Shown: positions 1 through 10,518, counted from the first letter of the stretch. The stretch: DNA of 64,000 nucleotides from Nakamurella sp040546275 (GCF_040546275.1 NZ_JBEPNO010000002.1:248001-312000), one strand, 5' to 3'. Translations and numbers: made by a program. Notes: a model not told the origin generated them from the letters alone.

Positions 1-1368
1 GACCTGCACCTGACGATCTCCGGTCTGGAGTGGGTGGTCAGCTCGTACATCCTGGTTTTCGCCAGCTTGCTCCTGGCGGGCGGTCGCCTGGCAGATGTGT
101 TCGGCCGCAAGAGGTTGTTCCTGATCGGTCTCGGCATCTTCACGATCTCGTCGCTCGCGGCGGGCCTGGCCGGGGATGCCACCACACTGATCGCCGGTCG
201 GGCCCTGCAGGGTCTCGGAGCCGCCCTGGTCACGCCGACCACGTTGGCGATCATCTCCGCGACCTACACGAACGCGCGTCGGAGAGCGGCCGCCGTCGGC
301 ATCTGGAGCGGCGTCGGCGCACTCGCGCTGGCGGTCGGACCGTTGCTCGGGGGGCTCCTGTCCCAACACGCCAGCTGGGAGTGGATCTTCTTCATCAACA
401 TCCCGGTCGGCATCTTCACCTTCGCGCTCGGATGGCGGGTGATCGGTGAGTCGAAGCTGGACTCCGGACCGCGTCGGCTCGACGTGCCGGGCATCGCAAC
501 CTCAGCAGTGGCCCTCTTCGCCCTGACCTTCGGTCTGATCGAGGGCGACCGGCGGGGCTGGACCTCGCCGTTGATCCTGGCCTGCTTCGCCGTGGCGGTG
601 GCGTTGGGCCTCGCATTCGTCGCGGTGGAACGCCGCAGCCGCCAGCCGATGGTCGAGGTCGCGCTGTTCCGCGAGCGGGTCTTCTCGGGCGGCCTGATCG
701 CGCTGATGATGTGGGCCTTCGGCCTGTTCGGCATCTACTTCTTCACCTCGCTCTACCTGCAGAACGTGCTCGGCTTCTCGCCGACCAAGGCCGGTCTGGC
801 GTTCCTGCCGATGGCACTGCTGATGGCGGTCGGTGCAGTCATCTCCGAGCAGGTGTCCCGTCGTCTCGGCGCGCACCGCGTGGTGGCCTTCGCGATGGTG
901 CTGATGGCCCTGGGGATCGCCTCGGTCAGCCTCCTGTCGGCCGGCGCGAGCTTCCTGGATCTGATGCCGAGCTTCGCCGTCATCGGCATCGGCGGCGGCC
1001 TGACGGTTCCGCTCACGGCCAGCGTGCTCGATGCCATGCCACGGGAGGAGGCGGGTGTCGCCTCCGGGATCTTCAACGCCTCGCGTGAGGTCGCCGGTCT
1101 ACTCGGGATCACCGTGATCGGAGCGATCCTCGCAGCCCGTCAGTCTTCTCTGCTGACCGGCGGATCGGCCCCGGTCGACGCTTTCCTCAGCGGCTACCGT
1201 GCCGGGATCCTGGTCGCCGCGGCGCTGGTCGCCGCCGGTGCGGTGGCTGCCTATGTCGGCTTGCGTCCGGCCGGCTCCCGTCCGGTGGCCGCGCGGCCCT
1301 TGGCCGATTCCGGGGACGCCGATCAGTCCTCGGCGACCAGGCCCGCCGCGATGCCCACCGCCCGGTAG
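1..1368 (+). CDS. MFS drug exporter, DHA2 (EmrB/QacA) family, 5' partial
   Basis: This is a multidrug or antiseptic efflux transporter of the inner membrane, driven by the proton gradient. The reading frame is open from base 1, so the N-terminus and first membrane helix lie outside the window; the GTG at 34 is internal. Visible family signatures are the loop motif GRLADVFGRKR after the second helix and the GAALVTPTT antiporter-type motif, followed by strings of hydrophobic helices consistent with the 14-helix DHA2 layout. The C-terminus ends in a short polar tail. The last 46 bases overlap the 3' end of the convergent mug gene. Substrate cannot be read from sequence. Confidence 0.88.
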   Translation, partial: DLHLTISGLEWVVSSYILVFASLLLAGGRLADVFGRKRLFLIGLGIFTISSLAAGLAGDATTLIAGRALQGLGAALVTPTTLAIISATYTNARRRAAAVGIWSGVGALALAVGPLLGGLLSQHASWEWIFFINIPVGIFTFALGWRVIGESKLDSGPRRLDVPGIATSAVALFALTFGLIEGDRRGWTSPLILACFAVAVALGLAFVAVERRSRQPMVEVALFRERVFSGGLIALMMWAFGLFGIYFFTSLYLQNVLGFSPTKAGLAFLPMALLMAVGAVISEQVSRRLGAHRVVAFAMVLMALGIASVSLLSAGASFLDLMPSFAVIGIGGGLTVPLTASVLDAMPREEAGVASGIFNASREVAGLLGITVIGAILAARQSSLLTGGSAPVDAFLSGYRAGILVAAALVAAGAVAAYVGLRPAGSRPVAARPLADSGDADQSSATRPAAMPTAR

Positions 1369-1898
1369 GCCGCGGCGAGGGTGTGGATGGTGTCGTGCGC
1401 GTTCAGCCCGCTCGGGTTCGGCACCACCCACAGCTCGGCGTCACCCGGCCGTTCGTCCTGTCGGCCGGTGACGGCCTTCGGCCGGCGAAAGGCCGCTCGG
1501 TAGGCGGTGATGCCCAGCACGGCAACCACCCGGGGCCGGACCCGCTCGATGAGCGCGACGAGTCGGTCCGCCCCCGCGGTCAGCTCCTCCACCTTCAGCT
1601 CGTCGGCTCGGGCGCTGGCCCTGGCCACCAGATTCGTGATGCCGATCCCGCGGGACTCCAGGTGGTCCAGGTCCTCCGGGTGGTAGCCGTCGGACGCGTC
1701 GATCTCCCGATCGACCAGGCCCGCGCGGTGCAGCGCCGGGTAGAACCGGTTTCCGCGTCGGGCGAAGTGGGCGCCGACCGCCGCAGTCCACAGGCCAGGG
1801 TTGATCCCGACGAACAACAGTCGAACCCGCTCGCCCAGCAGGTCCGGGACCACCGACCCGTTGAATGCCTCGAGTTCGGCGCGGGTGAACCTGGCCAT
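1323..1898 (-). CDS. mug: G/U mismatch-specific DNA glycosylase (Mug)
   Basis: Removes uracil or alkylated cytosine opposite guanine in base-excision repair. The 191-residue protein has both active-site motifs of the family: VGINPGL near residue 30 and the C-terminal NPSGLN motif that contacts the opposite strand. The ATG at 1898 overlaps the TGA of the upstream YjbR gene (TGATG), so translation is probably coupled. An open frame extends further upstream, but it is a shadow of the YjbR gene and lacks family similarity. The 3' end overlaps the convergent MFS gene by 46 bases. Confidence 0.9.
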   Translation of the reverse strand: MARFTRAELEAFNGSVVPDLLGERVRLLFVGINPGLWTAAVGAHFARRGNRFYPALHRAGLVDREIDASDGYHPEDLDHLESRGIGITNLVARASARADELKVEELTAGADRLVALIERVRPRVVAVLGITAYRAAFRRPKAVTGRQDERPGDAELWVVPNPSGLNAHDTIHTLAAAYRAVGIAAGLVAED

Positions 1899-2302
1899 CA
1901 CCCGCCCGACAGGACATCGGCGACCAGCACCGTCGGATCCAGTGCTGCGACCGCCCGGCGGCCCGCCTGCACCAGGTAGCCCTCCACCAGCAGTTCCGCG
2001 ACGGCCGGCCACTCGACGTCACGGTCGAGCCAGACCCCGATCCAACCGCTGGGCCCGACGTACGGGGGAACGTAGTAGCGGTCGCCGTTGCCGGCGACCC
2101 ACTCCTGCTGGGTGTCCGGGGCACCCTTGACCCACAGCTCGACCCGTCCGTTGCCGTGGTGATCGCTCATCGCCATCGCAAAGCTCTTGCTGCGCACCTG
2201 GTATGCGGCCGAGCCGTGGGACGGCTTCACGGTGCTGCCGGGCAGTGTCAGGCTCATCCGCGCCACCCGCTCAAGAGCGGGCGGGCGTTTCGCCGGACTC
2301 AC
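1898..2302 (-). CDS. MmcQ/YjbR (DUF419) family protein
   Basis: A 134-residue protein of the YjbR fold, a small alpha/beta domain found alone in many actinobacteria and thought to bind nucleic acid or act as an accessory factor; its function is not established. Typical features are the early motif around GSAAYQVRSKSFA, the central ELWVKG strand, and a C-terminal WIGVWLD...WPAVAELLVEGYLV segment. The GTG start overlaps the upstream amidohydrolase stop by 4 nt (GTGA) and its own stop overlaps mug by 1 nt. It is therefore the middle gene of a tightly coupled three-gene operon. Confidence 0.8.
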   Translation of the reverse strand: MSPAKRPPALERVARMSLTLPGSTVKPSHGSAAYQVRSKSFAMAMSDHHGNGRVELWVKGAPDTQQEWVAGNGDRYYVPPYVGPSGWIGVWLDRDVEWPAVAELLVEGYLVQAGRRAVAALDPTVLVADVLSGG

Positions 2303-3492
2303 CGGAGCACCGTCCCGACACCGGTCCCGGTGTCGAAGGAGTACACCTCGCGACCACCGATGTACACGGAAAGGGCCCGCTGCATGACGTCAAGCGGATC
2401 ACCGGACCACAGCACCAGGTCGGCGTCCTTGCCGACCTCGAGCGACCCGACCCGGTCCGCGATCCCCATCACCTTCGCCGGATGGATCGAGATGGCCCGC
2501 AGTGCGACCACCGGATCGAGGCCCTCCTTCACCGCGAGGATGGCCTGCAGCACCAGGAAGTTGATCGGGACCACCGGGTGATCGGTGATGATCGAGATCT
2601 CCACCCCGGCGGCGGCCAGCCGGCCTGGGTTGGCCATCGACCGGTTCCGCAGCTCCACCTTCGAGCGGCTGGTGAACAACGGACCGATCAGCACCGGAAT
2701 ACCCTTGGCGGCCAGCACATCCGACACCAGGTGCGCCTCGGTGCCGTGATCGATCACCAGCTCGTAGCCGAACTCGTCGGCGATCCGGATGGCGGTCGCG
2801 ATGTCGTCCGCGCGATGGGAGTGCTGGCGCCACGGGATCTCTCGCCGCAAGACCGATCCCATCGCCTCGAGCCTGAGATCCCTGGCCGGTGCCGCCTTGT
2901 CCGGCTCCGCATGCGCCAGCTTGTCGAGATAGTTGCCGGCATCGACGAACGCTCCCCGGATCACCGCGGCGGTGCCGAGCCGGGTGGCCGGCGTCTGCTT
3001 GCGGTCACCCCACACTCGCTTGGGATTCTCGCCGAGCGCGGACTTGAGGCCGGAGGGGGAGCGGAGCACCATCTCGTCCACCGTGCGGCCGTGGGTGTGG
3101 ATGGCCACCGTCAGGCCGCCGATCGGGTTCCCGGAGCCCGGGTTGACGTTGACCGCGGTGATCCCGCCGGACAGGGCATCGTCGAAACCCATCTCGGACG
3201 GGTTGATGGCGTCCAGGGCGCGCACGCCGGCGGAGACCGGATCGGTCAGTTCGTTGGTGTCGTTGCCCGCCCAGCCCTCGCCCTCCTCGTGCACCCCGAG
3301 GTGGGTGTGCGCGTCGATGAAACCGGGCAGCAGCCACTTGCCCACCGCATCGACGACCTCGGCGCCGTCCGGCACGGGGATGTCGGTCCCGAGCGCGGTG
3401 ATCACGCCCTGCGAGATCACCACCGTCCCGTCGAATGGGTCACCGGTGATCGGCACCACGTGTGCGTTGATGATCGCAAAATCCGTCTTCAT
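2299..3492 (-). CDS. Imidazolonepropionase-like amidohydrolase
   Basis: A metal-dependent hydrolase of the amidohydrolase superfamily, 397 residues. The HTH of GFIDAHTHLG forms the first metal site, other histidines lie in HSHRADD and VIDHGTEAH, and the terminal aspartate is in IITDHPV. A small beta-sandwich flanks the barrel at both ends (GTVVISQGVITALG and GSLEVGKDADLVLW). The ATG at 3492 has a GGAG ribosome site 5 nt upstream, which decides it against longer in-frame options. It leads the operon with YjbR and mug. The substrate is unknown; imidazolonepropionate is unlikely because no hut genes are nearby. Confidence 0.85.
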   Translation of the reverse strand: MKTDFAIINAHVVPITGDPFDGTVVISQGVITALGTDIPVPDGAEVVDAVGKWLLPGFIDAHTHLGVHEEGEGWAGNDTNELTDPVSAGVRALDAINPSEMGFDDALSGGITAVNVNPGSGNPIGGLTVAIHTHGRTVDEMVLRSPSGLKSALGENPKRVWGDRKQTPATRLGTAAVIRGAFVDAGNYLDKLAHAEPDKAAPARDLRLEAMGSVLRREIPWRQHSHRADDIATAIRIADEFGYELVIDHGTEAHLVSDVLAAKGIPVLIGPLFTSRSKVELRNRSMANPGRLAAAGVEISIITDHPVVPINFLVLQAILAVKEGLDPVVALRAISIHPAKVMGIADRVGSLEVGKDADLVLWSGDPLDVMQRALSVYIGGREVYSFDTGTGVGTVLR

Positions 3493-3811
3493 CGAACTCC
3501 TTCGTCCAGCAATCGGCGGTCGGGGTGCCCCCGGCACCCTTGTTGCGCGGTGCGCGGCGCGTCGTCCGTGACCGGACTTCGAAACTACTCGCGGGCATCG
3601 AACGACGGCCGACCGCTCCGAGCAACCCGGTCGTCCTGCCGCCATTCGACGGACGTCACGCAGTTCGTCGACGCAGTCCCTCGGATAGTCCTTCCACACT
3701 GATGATCATGCGGTTAGTGTGACAGCTTCTTCACAGAACGTGACGGGGACGCGGTCATCGTCCTCGAGTACGACCCATGACCGATTCACCGAAGGGACAG
3801 ACCCCCCGCCG
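3493..3811. other. Divergent intergenic region
   Basis: 319 bases between the divergent amidohydrolase and GGDEF genes. It presumably holds both promoters. The short palindrome ATGATCAT lies at 3702-3709. A GTG at 3719 opens an in-frame N-terminal extension of the GGDEF gene, but that extension is low-complexity and has no ribosome site. No other gene is seen. Confidence 0.5.
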
Positions 3812-4837
3812 ATGTCCCGCACAGACGCCGCCCGCCGACCGGGGCCCGAGCGAACGCTGACCTGCATCTCGCTCGGTCTGTCCGCGGCGTCCAATCTCGG
3901 CATCAACCTGGCGCTGCGGGAGCCAGGCCGGTGGGGGCCCCTGGTGACCGACCTCGGCTTCGCCATCGGCGGTCTCAGCCTGGTCGTGCTGGCCGTCGTG
4001 TTGCTCGGTCTCCTGCGCTCGCCGGTCACGCTCGAGTTGACCGCCGCCGGCGCCCTGCTGGCCTCGGCGCTCGGTGTGCTCGCCCATGCCTTGCCGTCAC
4101 CTGGTACCTGGGGATCGCTGACGGCCTACATCGGACTGGCGCTGGTCGGCGGGGCCGCCACCCTGCGCCGCCCCGTCTTCTTCGCTGCGTTCGAGCTCAT
4201 CGGCATCACAGCCTGGTTCGTCCTCGGGATCGTCTGGCACGTCCCGATGGATCTGTACCTCCACCTCGTTCCGGTGATCCCGTTGGCCGCGGCGATCGCG
4301 ACCGGCTTCTTCCTCGCCCAGCGGCACGAGCGCCGGGTCCAGCAGGGCCTGATCGAGCGACTGCGCAGCACCGCCGACCACGACCAGCTGACAGGGCTGC
4401 TCAACCGCTCGGGTCTTCATCTGGGGGCCCGTCGGGTGTGGGGGGACGCCGAGGAGAACGGGGCCCCGCTCTGGTGCGCCTTCGTCGACATCGATCACTT
4501 CAAGGCGATCAACGACGCGTTCGGGCACGACAAGGGGGACCGGGCGCTCCGGCAGGTCGCGCGGGCACTGGCGGCGAAGGTAGGGGAGTCCGACCTGCTC
4601 TGCCGCTGGGGCGGGGACGAATTCGTCGTCTTCGGTGCCGGTCGTCCACCGGACGAGTCGGATCTGCTCGACGCCCTGTCCGATCCGTCAGCCACCGACG
4701 TCGAACCCGGACCGGTGCTGAAGGTCACGGTCGGGGTGGCGACCTCGGCCTCGGCGGTCGACTGCACGCCGGACACCCTGCTGGACGCGGCCGACCGCCG
4801 GATGTACCAGATCCGCGGCAACCGGCAGACCGTGTAG
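3812..4837 (+). CDS. Membrane GGDEF diguanylate cyclase
   Basis: Predicted to make cyclic di-GMP from two GTP at the cytoplasmic membrane. The first roughly 175 residues form about five or six hydrophobic segments with no known sensor domain. A short linker (QGLIERLRSTADHDQLTGLLNR) leads into a GGDEF domain whose active loop RWGGDEFVVF is intact. The inhibitory site, RxxD just before the loop, reads GESD, so product inhibition at that site is probably absent. No EAL domain is present. The ATG at 3812 was chosen over GTG 3719 because the extra 31 residues are low-complexity; neither start has a strong ribosome site. Confidence 0.87.
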   Translation: MSRTDAARRPGPERTLTCISLGLSAASNLGINLALREPGRWGPLVTDLGFAIGGLSLVVLAVVLLGLLRSPVTLELTAAGALLASALGVLAHALPSPGTWGSLTAYIGLALVGGAATLRRPVFFAAFELIGITAWFVLGIVWHVPMDLYLHLVPVIPLAAAIATGFFLAQRHERRVQQGLIERLRSTADHDQLTGLLNRSGLHLGARRVWGDAEENGAPLWCAFVDIDHFKAINDAFGHDKGDRALRQVARALAAKVGESDLLCRWGGDEFVVFGAGRPPDESDLLDALSDPSATDVEPGPVLKVTVGVATSASAVDCTPDTLLDAADRRMYQIRGNRQTV

Positions 4838-4973
4838 TCCAGACCGCTGCAGACCGCGGCATCCGTAGGGATCGGGGGTACCAGCCCGCCGTGGGAAGAT
4901 GGGGAGTCCGACCGCCTCGGCCGCCCCGCCGGTCGGCCCGCCCGGTTCCCGGCCCCGAAGAAGAAAGACCCTC

Positions 4974-6833
4974 GTGACCCAGGCTTCGCATGCACACCGC
5001 ACCACGTTCACGCCACCGGAGTTGATCCGGAACTTCAGCATCATCGCGCACATCGATCACGGCAAATCGACGTTGGCCGATCGGATGCTGCAGCTGACGG
5101 GTGTGGTCGACGGTCGCCAGATGCGGGCGCAGTACCTGGACCGGATGGACATCGAGCGCGAGCGCGGGATCACCATCAAGAGCCAGAGCATCCGGCTGCC
5201 GTGGACGATCACCGACGAGGACGGGCGTCCGAAGGAGCACGTGCTCCACCTCATCGACACCCCCGGTCACGTCGACTTCACCTACGAGGTCTCCCGCTCG
5301 CTGGCCGCCTGCGAGGGCGCCGTTCTGCTGGTCGATGCCGCGCAGGGTATCGAGGCACAGACGCTGGCAAACCTCTACCTCGCCCTGGAGAACGACCTCA
5401 CCGTCATCCCGGTGCTGAACAAGATCGACCTGCCGGCCGCCCAGCCGGAGCGGTACGCCGAAGAGATCGCCCACATCCTGGGTGGTTCCCCCGAGGACGT
5501 GCTGCGGGTCTCGGGCAAGACGGGGGCCGGCGTCAAGGAGCTGCTCGACCGGGTGGTCGCACAGATCCCCGCCCCGACGGGCAACGCCGACGGTCCGGCC
5601 AGAGCGATGATCTTCGACTCCGTCTACGACATCTACCGCGGCGTGATCACCTACATCCGGGTGATCGATGGGAAGATCAGCCCGCGCGAGCGCATCCAGA
5701 TGATGTCAACGAAGGCCACCCACGAACTGCTCGAGGTCGGCATCATCTCTCCGGAACCCATTCCGACCCGTGGTCTGGGCGTCGGAGAGGTCGGATACCT
5801 GATCACCGGCGTGAAGGACGTGCGGCTGTCCAAGGTCGGCGATACCGTCACCTCGGCCGTCAAGGGCGCGACCGAGGCGCTCGGTGGATACCGCGATCCG
5901 CGCCCGATGGTCTACTCGGGCCTGTACCCGTTGGACGGCTCGGACTACCCGCTGCTGCGCGACGCCCTCGACAAGCTCCGCCTCAACGACGCCGCGTTGA
6001 CCTACGAACCGGAGTCGTCCGCCGCGCTCGGATTCGGTTACCGCTGCGGCTATCTCGGCCTGCTGCACCTGGAGATCACCCGTGACCGCCTCGAGCGGGA
6101 ATTCAATCTTGACCTGATCTCCACGGCGCCGAACGTCGTCTACCAGGTCACCATGGAGGACAACTCCGAGGTGGTGGTGACCAATCCCAGCGATTGGCCG
6201 GAGGGAAAGATCAAGGAGACGGTCGAACCCATCGTCAAGTGCAGCATCATCACGCCGAGTGAATACATCGGCTCCATCATGGAGCTGTGCCAGTCTCGGC
6301 GGGGTGTGCTGGGTGGAATGGACTACCTGTCGGAGTCCCGTGTCGAATTGCGCTACACCATGCCGCTGGGCGAGATCATCTTCGATTTCTTCGACGCGCT
6401 CAAGTCCCGCACACGCGGCTATGCCTCGCTCGACTATGAGGAGATCGGCATGGCGCCCTCCGACCTGGTCAAGGTCGACATCCTGCTGCAAAGTGAACCG
6501 GTGGACGCCTTCTCGGCCATCCTGCATCGGGATTCGGCCTATGCCTACGGCGTCACCATGACGGCCAAGCTCCGTGAGCTGATTCCCCGGCAGCAATTCG
6601 AGGTGCCCATCCAAGCGGCAGTCGGATCGCGGGTCATCGCCCGGGAGACCATTCGCGCCATGCGAAAGGACGTGCTCGCCAAATGCTACGGCGGTGATAT
6701 CACCCGGAAGCGGAAACTGCTGGAGAAGCAGAAAGAAGGCAAGAAGCGGATGAAGATGGTGGGCCGCGTCGAGGTCCCCCAGGAGGCCTTCATCGCTGCG
6801 CTGTCCACCGACGCGCCGACCGGCAAGAAATAG
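4974..6833 (+). CDS. lepA: Elongation factor 4 (LepA)
   Basis: Ribosome-associated GTPase that acts on stalled or mis-set elongation complexes. All G motifs are present: AHIDHGKST (G1), ERGITIKSQ (G2), DTPGHVDF (G3) and NKIDLP (G4). The LepA-specific C-terminal domain ends in the basic stretch KRKLLEKQKEGKKRMK. From the GTG at 4974 the protein is 619 residues, near the family norm. An in-frame ATG at 4899 would add 25 Pro/Arg-rich residues and has only a GGGAAG directly abutting it. The GTG has a GAAGAAAGA stretch at better spacing, so the start is moderately sure. Monocistronic, convergent with the LacI gene. Confidence 0.95.
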   Translation: MTQASHAHRTTFTPPELIRNFSIIAHIDHGKSTLADRMLQLTGVVDGRQMRAQYLDRMDIERERGITIKSQSIRLPWTITDEDGRPKEHVLHLIDTPGHVDFTYEVSRSLAACEGAVLLVDAAQGIEAQTLANLYLALENDLTVIPVLNKIDLPAAQPERYAEEIAHILGGSPEDVLRVSGKTGAGVKELLDRVVAQIPAPTGNADGPARAMIFDSVYDIYRGVITYIRVIDGKISPRERIQMMSTKATHELLEVGIISPEPIPTRGLGVGEVGYLITGVKDVRLSKVGDTVTSAVKGATEALGGYRDPRPMVYSGLYPLDGSDYPLLRDALDKLRLNDAALTYEPESSAALGFGYRCGYLGLLHLEITRDRLEREFNLDLISTAPNVVYQVTMEDNSEVVVTNPSDWPEGKIKETVEPIVKCSIITPSEYIGSIMELCQSRRGVLGGMDYLSESRVELRYTMPLGEIIFDFFDALKSRTRGYASLDYEEIGMAPSDLVKVDILLQSEPVDAFSAILHRDSAYAYGVTMTAKLRELIPRQQFEVPIQAAVGSRVIARETIRAMRKDVLAKCYGGDITRKRKLLEKQKEGKKRMKMVGRVEVPQEAFIAALSTDAPTGKK

Positions 6834-6857
6834 CGGAAACTGGCGGCCGACAGCCTG

Positions 6858-7904
6858 TCAGCGGATCGTGTGCCGCGTCCGGCGGGTGGATTTCCGCCGC
6901 CCGGGCGCCGCGACCGAACCTCGTTCCATCAGCGTCATCGGGATGCGGTGCACCTGTGGGGTCGTCTCCGGCGACAGCAGCAGATCGACCGCCCGGCGGC
7001 CCAGCTCGAGGTGGGGCAGGGCTATCGAGGTGAGCCCGGGATCCAGCCAGTCGGCAAGGTCGGAATCGTCGAACGAGAGCACCGAGACGTCCTCGGGGAC
7101 GATGAGTCCCGCCTGGCTCAGCGCCTGGTAGGCGCCCAGAGCCACCCGATCGTTCAGGCAGATCAGTGCTTTCGGCTCGGCGCCTGACGAGATCAGTTTG
7201 GCCACAGCGTTTCTCGATGCACGGGGCCACCACAGCGTGTCGACCGTCCCGGCCGGCTCGACGCCGGCCGCAGCCAGCGCGGCCTCGATGCCGATCCGTC
7301 GTTCGTGCGCGGCGATGACGTCCGGCGGAGTCTCGCCGACCAGGTAGATACCGTCGGTGTGGCCGGCCTCGAGAAGATGGCGTGCCGCGGTACGACCGGC
7401 TTCCCTCTCGTCCGGAATCACACTCGGGACGCCCTTGGCGCGGGCCAGGCAGTTCATCAGCACCAGGGGGTGGGAGCGCAGCACCTTGGACACGGACACC
7501 TGCCTGGTGTACATCGACGCGTAGACGAAGCCGCCGACCCCGCGGTCCAGCAGGGAGTTGACCAGTTGCTTCTCCACCTCCGCGTCGCCCTCCGTCTCGC
7601 CAAGGATCAACACGTGCTGGTGATCGAGGGCCGCGGCCAGCGCACCCCGGATCGATTCACCGGCGAATCCCTGGGTGGCGATCGCGTCGGAGATGAGACC
7701 GACGGTCTGGGTCAGATTGGTGCGCAGGCTTCGCGAGAGCAGGTTCGGCCGGTAGCTCAGCTCCCTGGCCACCTGCAGCACGCGTGAACGGGTCTGCTCG
7801 GCGATCCGCATGTCCGTCCGACCGGTCATCACGAAGGACGCCGTCGTCCGAGAGACACCAGCGGCCACCGCCACGTCCATCAGGGTGGTCCGTGGCGTGC
7901 TCAT
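6858..7904 (-). CDS. LacI-family transcriptional regulator
   Basis: A 348-residue repressor with an N-terminal helix-turn-helix (TLMDVAVAAGVSRTTASFVMTG) followed by the hinge helix region and a periplasmic-binding-protein-like sensor domain ending in a conserved SFDDSDLADWLDPGLTSI core. The C-terminus is basic (GRRKSTRRTRH). A GGAGAGG ribosome site sits just before the ATG at 7904. Such proteins usually control sugar uptake, but no transport or catabolic genes are adjacent, so target and ligand are unknown. The 189-base upstream gap to the divergent sensor-domain gene probably contains its own operator. Confidence 0.9.
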   Translation of the reverse strand: MSTPRTTLMDVAVAAGVSRTTASFVMTGRTDMRIAEQTRSRVLQVARELSYRPNLLSRSLRTNLTQTVGLISDAIATQGFAGESIRGALAAALDHQHVLILGETEGDAEVEKQLVNSLLDRGVGGFVYASMYTRQVSVSKVLRSHPLVLMNCLARAKGVPSVIPDEREAGRTAARHLLEAGHTDGIYLVGETPPDVIAAHERRIGIEAALAAAGVEPAGTVDTLWWPRASRNAVAKLISSGAEPKALICLNDRVALGAYQALSQAGLIVPEDVSVLSFDDSDLADWLDPGLTSIALPHLELGRRAVDLLLSPETTPQVHRIPMTLMERGSVAAPGRRKSTRRTRHTIR

Positions 7905-8093
7905 GTACCTCTCCCGAATCGTTTCGACCCGGATGGATCCGGGCTGCTGGTGGTGAGCTCGAACCTACCGGCAGGGCTTCCGCGAAAAGCTACGCGGGCC
8001 AGGAACGCCGACCCGAAAAAGGGGGCCTGGGCCCCCTGTCCTCCGGTGCCCGGACCCCTGTCGGTGATGCCCTGACCGGTCGACGATCAGGAC

Positions 8094-8861
8094 ATGAATT
8101 CACCGACCCTCGACAGCCAGCCCCTCCTACCGCTCTACGGTCTCGACGATCCATGGGCGGACGGGCCGGCATCGTCCACCTCATCCATCGGCAGTGGCCG
8201 AGGCCCTGATGTCACCGTGCGCCGCGGCGGCGGAGTGTTCTCTGCCCGGGCCTGGGCCGAATTGCTGTACGCCGTCGTCGATCTCGCGCCGAGCATCGCC
8301 TTCTTCGTACTGTCGGTCACCCTGCTTTCGGTCGGCGTCGGACTGTCCGTCGTCTACGTCGGGCTCCCCTTGTTGGCGCTCGGCCTGCTCGTCGCCCGGG
8401 CCGGTGGGCATCTGCAGCGGGTGTTGGCCGGGGTGCTGTTGGGCGCACCGGTCCCGGGGCCCGACCCGATGCGCCGCCGCCGGCCCGGCCCCGTCGGCCT
8501 GCTCACCGGCGTGCTGACCGACCCCGGTTGCTGGCGGGCCGTCGGGTATCACTGCCTGAAGATCCTGCTGGCCCCGATCTCCTTCGGCTTCGCGGTCGGT
8601 TTCTATGCGGCCGGCCTCGGCGGGCTGAGCTACGGACTGTGGCAGCGCCACCTGCCCGTCGTCACCGCGGCGGACGGGAGCAGGCACCGCGGGTTCGAGT
8701 GGTGGCCGGGCTACTTCGTGGAGACCTGGCCGCGGATGGTCCTGCTGGCCGTCGTCGGCGCCCTGGTCCTGTGGATGGCTCCCGCGGTGGTGCGGTTCTT
8801 CACCACCATCGATCGGGTGCTCGTCGCCTCGCTCCTCGGCCCGCGCGGCCGCGCGGCGTAG
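8094..8861 (+). CDS. Membrane protein with putative sensor domain (PF13796-like)
   Basis: A 255-residue protein with four hydrophobic segments, at about residues 63-98, 157-185, 205-225 and 230-250, resembling the N-terminal sensor module usually fused to actinobacterial histidine kinases. Here it stands alone: no kinase, HATPase or GGDEF domain follows. The first 50 residues are a soluble Pro/Ser/Gly-rich tail. The gene ends 17 bases before mhuD in the same direction, so the two may form an operon. A link to haem or membrane sensing is only a suggestion from this neighbourhood. Confidence 0.7.
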   Translation: MNSPTLDSQPLLPLYGLDDPWADGPASSTSSIGSGRGPDVTVRRGGGVFSARAWAELLYAVVDLAPSIAFFVLSVTLLSVGVGLSVVYVGLPLLALGLLVARAGGHLQRVLAGVLLGAPVPGPDPMRRRRPGPVGLLTGVLTDPGCWRAVGYHCLKILLAPISFGFAVGFYAAGLGGLSYGLWQRHLPVVTAADGSRHRGFEWWPGYFVETWPRMVLLAVVGALVLWMAPAVVRFFTTIDRVLVASLLGPRGRAA

Positions 8862-8878
8862 TTCCCTACGCTGGGGTC

Positions 8879-9181
8879 ATGTCAGTCGTGAAGATCAACG
8901 CCATCGAAGTACCCGCCGAAGTCGGTCCGGAGCTGGAGAAGCGGTTCGCCGCCCGGCTCGGCGCCGTCGAGGGTTCGCCCGGCTTCGAGGAGTTCTGCCT
9001 GTTGCGGCCGACAGCTGGGGAAGCGAGGTACTTCGTCTACACGCGCTGGGAGTCCGAGGAGGCCTATCAGTCGTGGGTGACCAACCGGGCGCCGGCCGCA
9101 CACGCCGGACCGGCCCATCCTCCGGTTGCCTCCGGAGCGTCCCTCCTGGAGTTCGAGGTCGTCTCCCGCATCACCGCCTGA
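8879..9181 (+). CDS. mhuD: MhuD-like haem-degrading monooxygenase
   Basis: A 100-residue antibiotic-biosynthesis-monooxygenase-fold protein that closely matches, from memory, the start of M. tuberculosis MhuD (Rv3592), which degrades haem to mycobilin and releases iron in the cytoplasm. The residues known to matter in MhuD are at the same positions here: Asn7, Phe23, Arg26, Trp66 and the haem-ligand His75. The C-terminal ASLLEFEVV strand is also shared. The ATG at 8879 is preceded by GGGG. It lies 17 bases after the sensor-domain gene. No haem transporter is visible nearby. Confidence 0.88.
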   Translation: MSVVKINAIEVPAEVGPELEKRFAARLGAVEGSPGFEEFCLLRPTAGEARYFVYTRWESEEAYQSWVTNRAPAAHAGPAHPPVASGASLLEFEVVSRITA

Positions 9182-9204
9182 CCGGCCAACTCCGGCGCCT
9201 CCCC

Positions 9205-10518
<1,314 letters not shown>

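Noticed and set aside
2203..3702. Plus-strand open frame of about 500 codons over the amidohydrolase
   Set aside because: Shadow of the minus-strand gene, which has metal-site motifs and a ribosome site.
6834..6857. Terminator between lepA and the LacI gene
   Set aside because: No stable hairpin is evident in the 24-base gap.
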